Assembly (NCBI GenBank): GCA_031276105.1 | Contig: JAISNS010000166.1 | Span: forward strand, 1-5,723 | Reading direction: 5' to 3' | Source: Dysgonamonadaceae bacterium | GTDB taxonomy: Bacteria > Bacteroidota > Bacteroidia > Bacteroidales > Azobacteroidaceae | Length of the DNA: 5,723 nucleotides | Shown: one piece after another, positions 5,627 to 5,723 of the stretch | Position numbering within the stretch: the first letter of the stretch is position 1 | Layout: each line of letters opens with the position of its first letter | Program-made: the position numbers and the translations under genes | The notes under the pieces: model-generated | What the model saw: the letters and a program-made list of their open reading frames with translations, nothing else | Told to the model about the DNA's origin: nothing | Databases searched by the model: none

Positions 5627-5723
5627 AAAGCGCAAAGGAACAAAGAAATACGGGATTAGCCAAGAGATTAGCCCAAAAATTACGTTTCCTTTTACCAATA
5701 CGCAGATGAGACGGATTGGGCAA
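5607..5723 (+). promoter_or_regulatory. Possible attenuator stem-loops after the leader ORF (3' end outside window)
   Basis: Several pairings are visible. CTTTG (5619-5623) pairs with CAAAG (5633-5637) and places the leader stop codon TAA in the loop. CCCG (5607-5610) can close this with CGGG (5651-5654). Further on, GCCCAA (5671-5676) pairs with TTGGGC (5716-5721), with an inner stem CGTTTC (5683-5688)/GAGACG (5708-5713) that has one G-U pair. A hairpin next to the ribosome stall site followed by a second hairpin fits an attenuator. The window ends two bases after the last arm, so the U tract expected of a terminator cannot be seen. The direct repeat GATTAGCC (5654-5661 and 5666-5673) could let strands swap partners. 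No gene start is certain here; an ATG at 5706 is open to the edge but lies inside the stem-loop. Confidence 0.4.

Noticed and set aside
5681..5688. TACGTTTC as a second -7 element near the right edge.
   Set aside because: It has one mismatch to TAnnTTTG at the final G and no TTTG 19-21 bases upstream.
5526..5723. A second reading frame through the CA tract that stays open to the window end (ending NTQMRRIGQ).
   Set aside because: It has no ATG before 5706, its translation resembles no family I recognise, and it overlaps the candidate attenuator stems. It matters only as a slippage product.

Overview
The window looks like chromosomal DNA of a member of the Bacteroidota, probably the Bacteroidales. 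Three kinds of evidence agree. Each complete gene, and the leader at the right end, has upstream a copy of the Bacteroidota -7 promoter element TAnnTTTG (TACCTTTG three times, TACATTTG once). None of the three complete genes has a Shine-Dalgarno sequence before its ATG. The proteins themselves (an AAA-ATPase-like/PD-(D/E)XK protein of the DUF1703 type, and an S1 protein with an acidic N-terminal extension and a lysine-rich tail) fit this phylum. Genus cannot be assigned from the sequence alone.

Layout. Positions 2-874 (+) hold the C-terminal part of an AAA-ATPase-like/PD-(D/E)XK nuclease-family protein whose N-terminus lies outside the window. Next is trpS (956-1945, +), tryptophanyl-tRNA synthetase, with its own promoter and a very short AU-rich leader. 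trpS converges on rpsA (2025-4016, -), ribosomal protein S1. The 79-base gap between them holds a strong hairpin that acts as an intrinsic terminator for rpsA, and its T tract runs into the trpS stop codon. rpsA is divergent from dprA (4295-5404, +), the DNA-processing protein that loads RecA on single-stranded DNA. The 278-base gap between them carries both promoters, a pair of 11-base direct repeats and an A/T-tract inverted repeat.

The last 319 bases contain no conventional gene, but they are the most interesting part. A well-formed promoter (TTTG, 20 bases, TACATTTG) starts a transcript carrying a perfect 12+1+12 palindrome and then a tiny ORF. This ORF begins with alternating His-Thr codons, continues with four Thr codons in a row, and stops after 15 codons. 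Several possible stem-loops follow up to the window edge. This is the architecture of an amino-acid attenuator leader, most likely for a threonine (or less likely histidine) biosynthetic operon just beyond the right edge. The His-Thr part is built on a (CA)n dinucleotide tract, which might slip.

The genes are mostly housekeeping (translation, aminoacylation, DNA uptake/recombination), each transcribed as its own unit. No mobile element, CRISPR array, tRNA or rRNA was seen.
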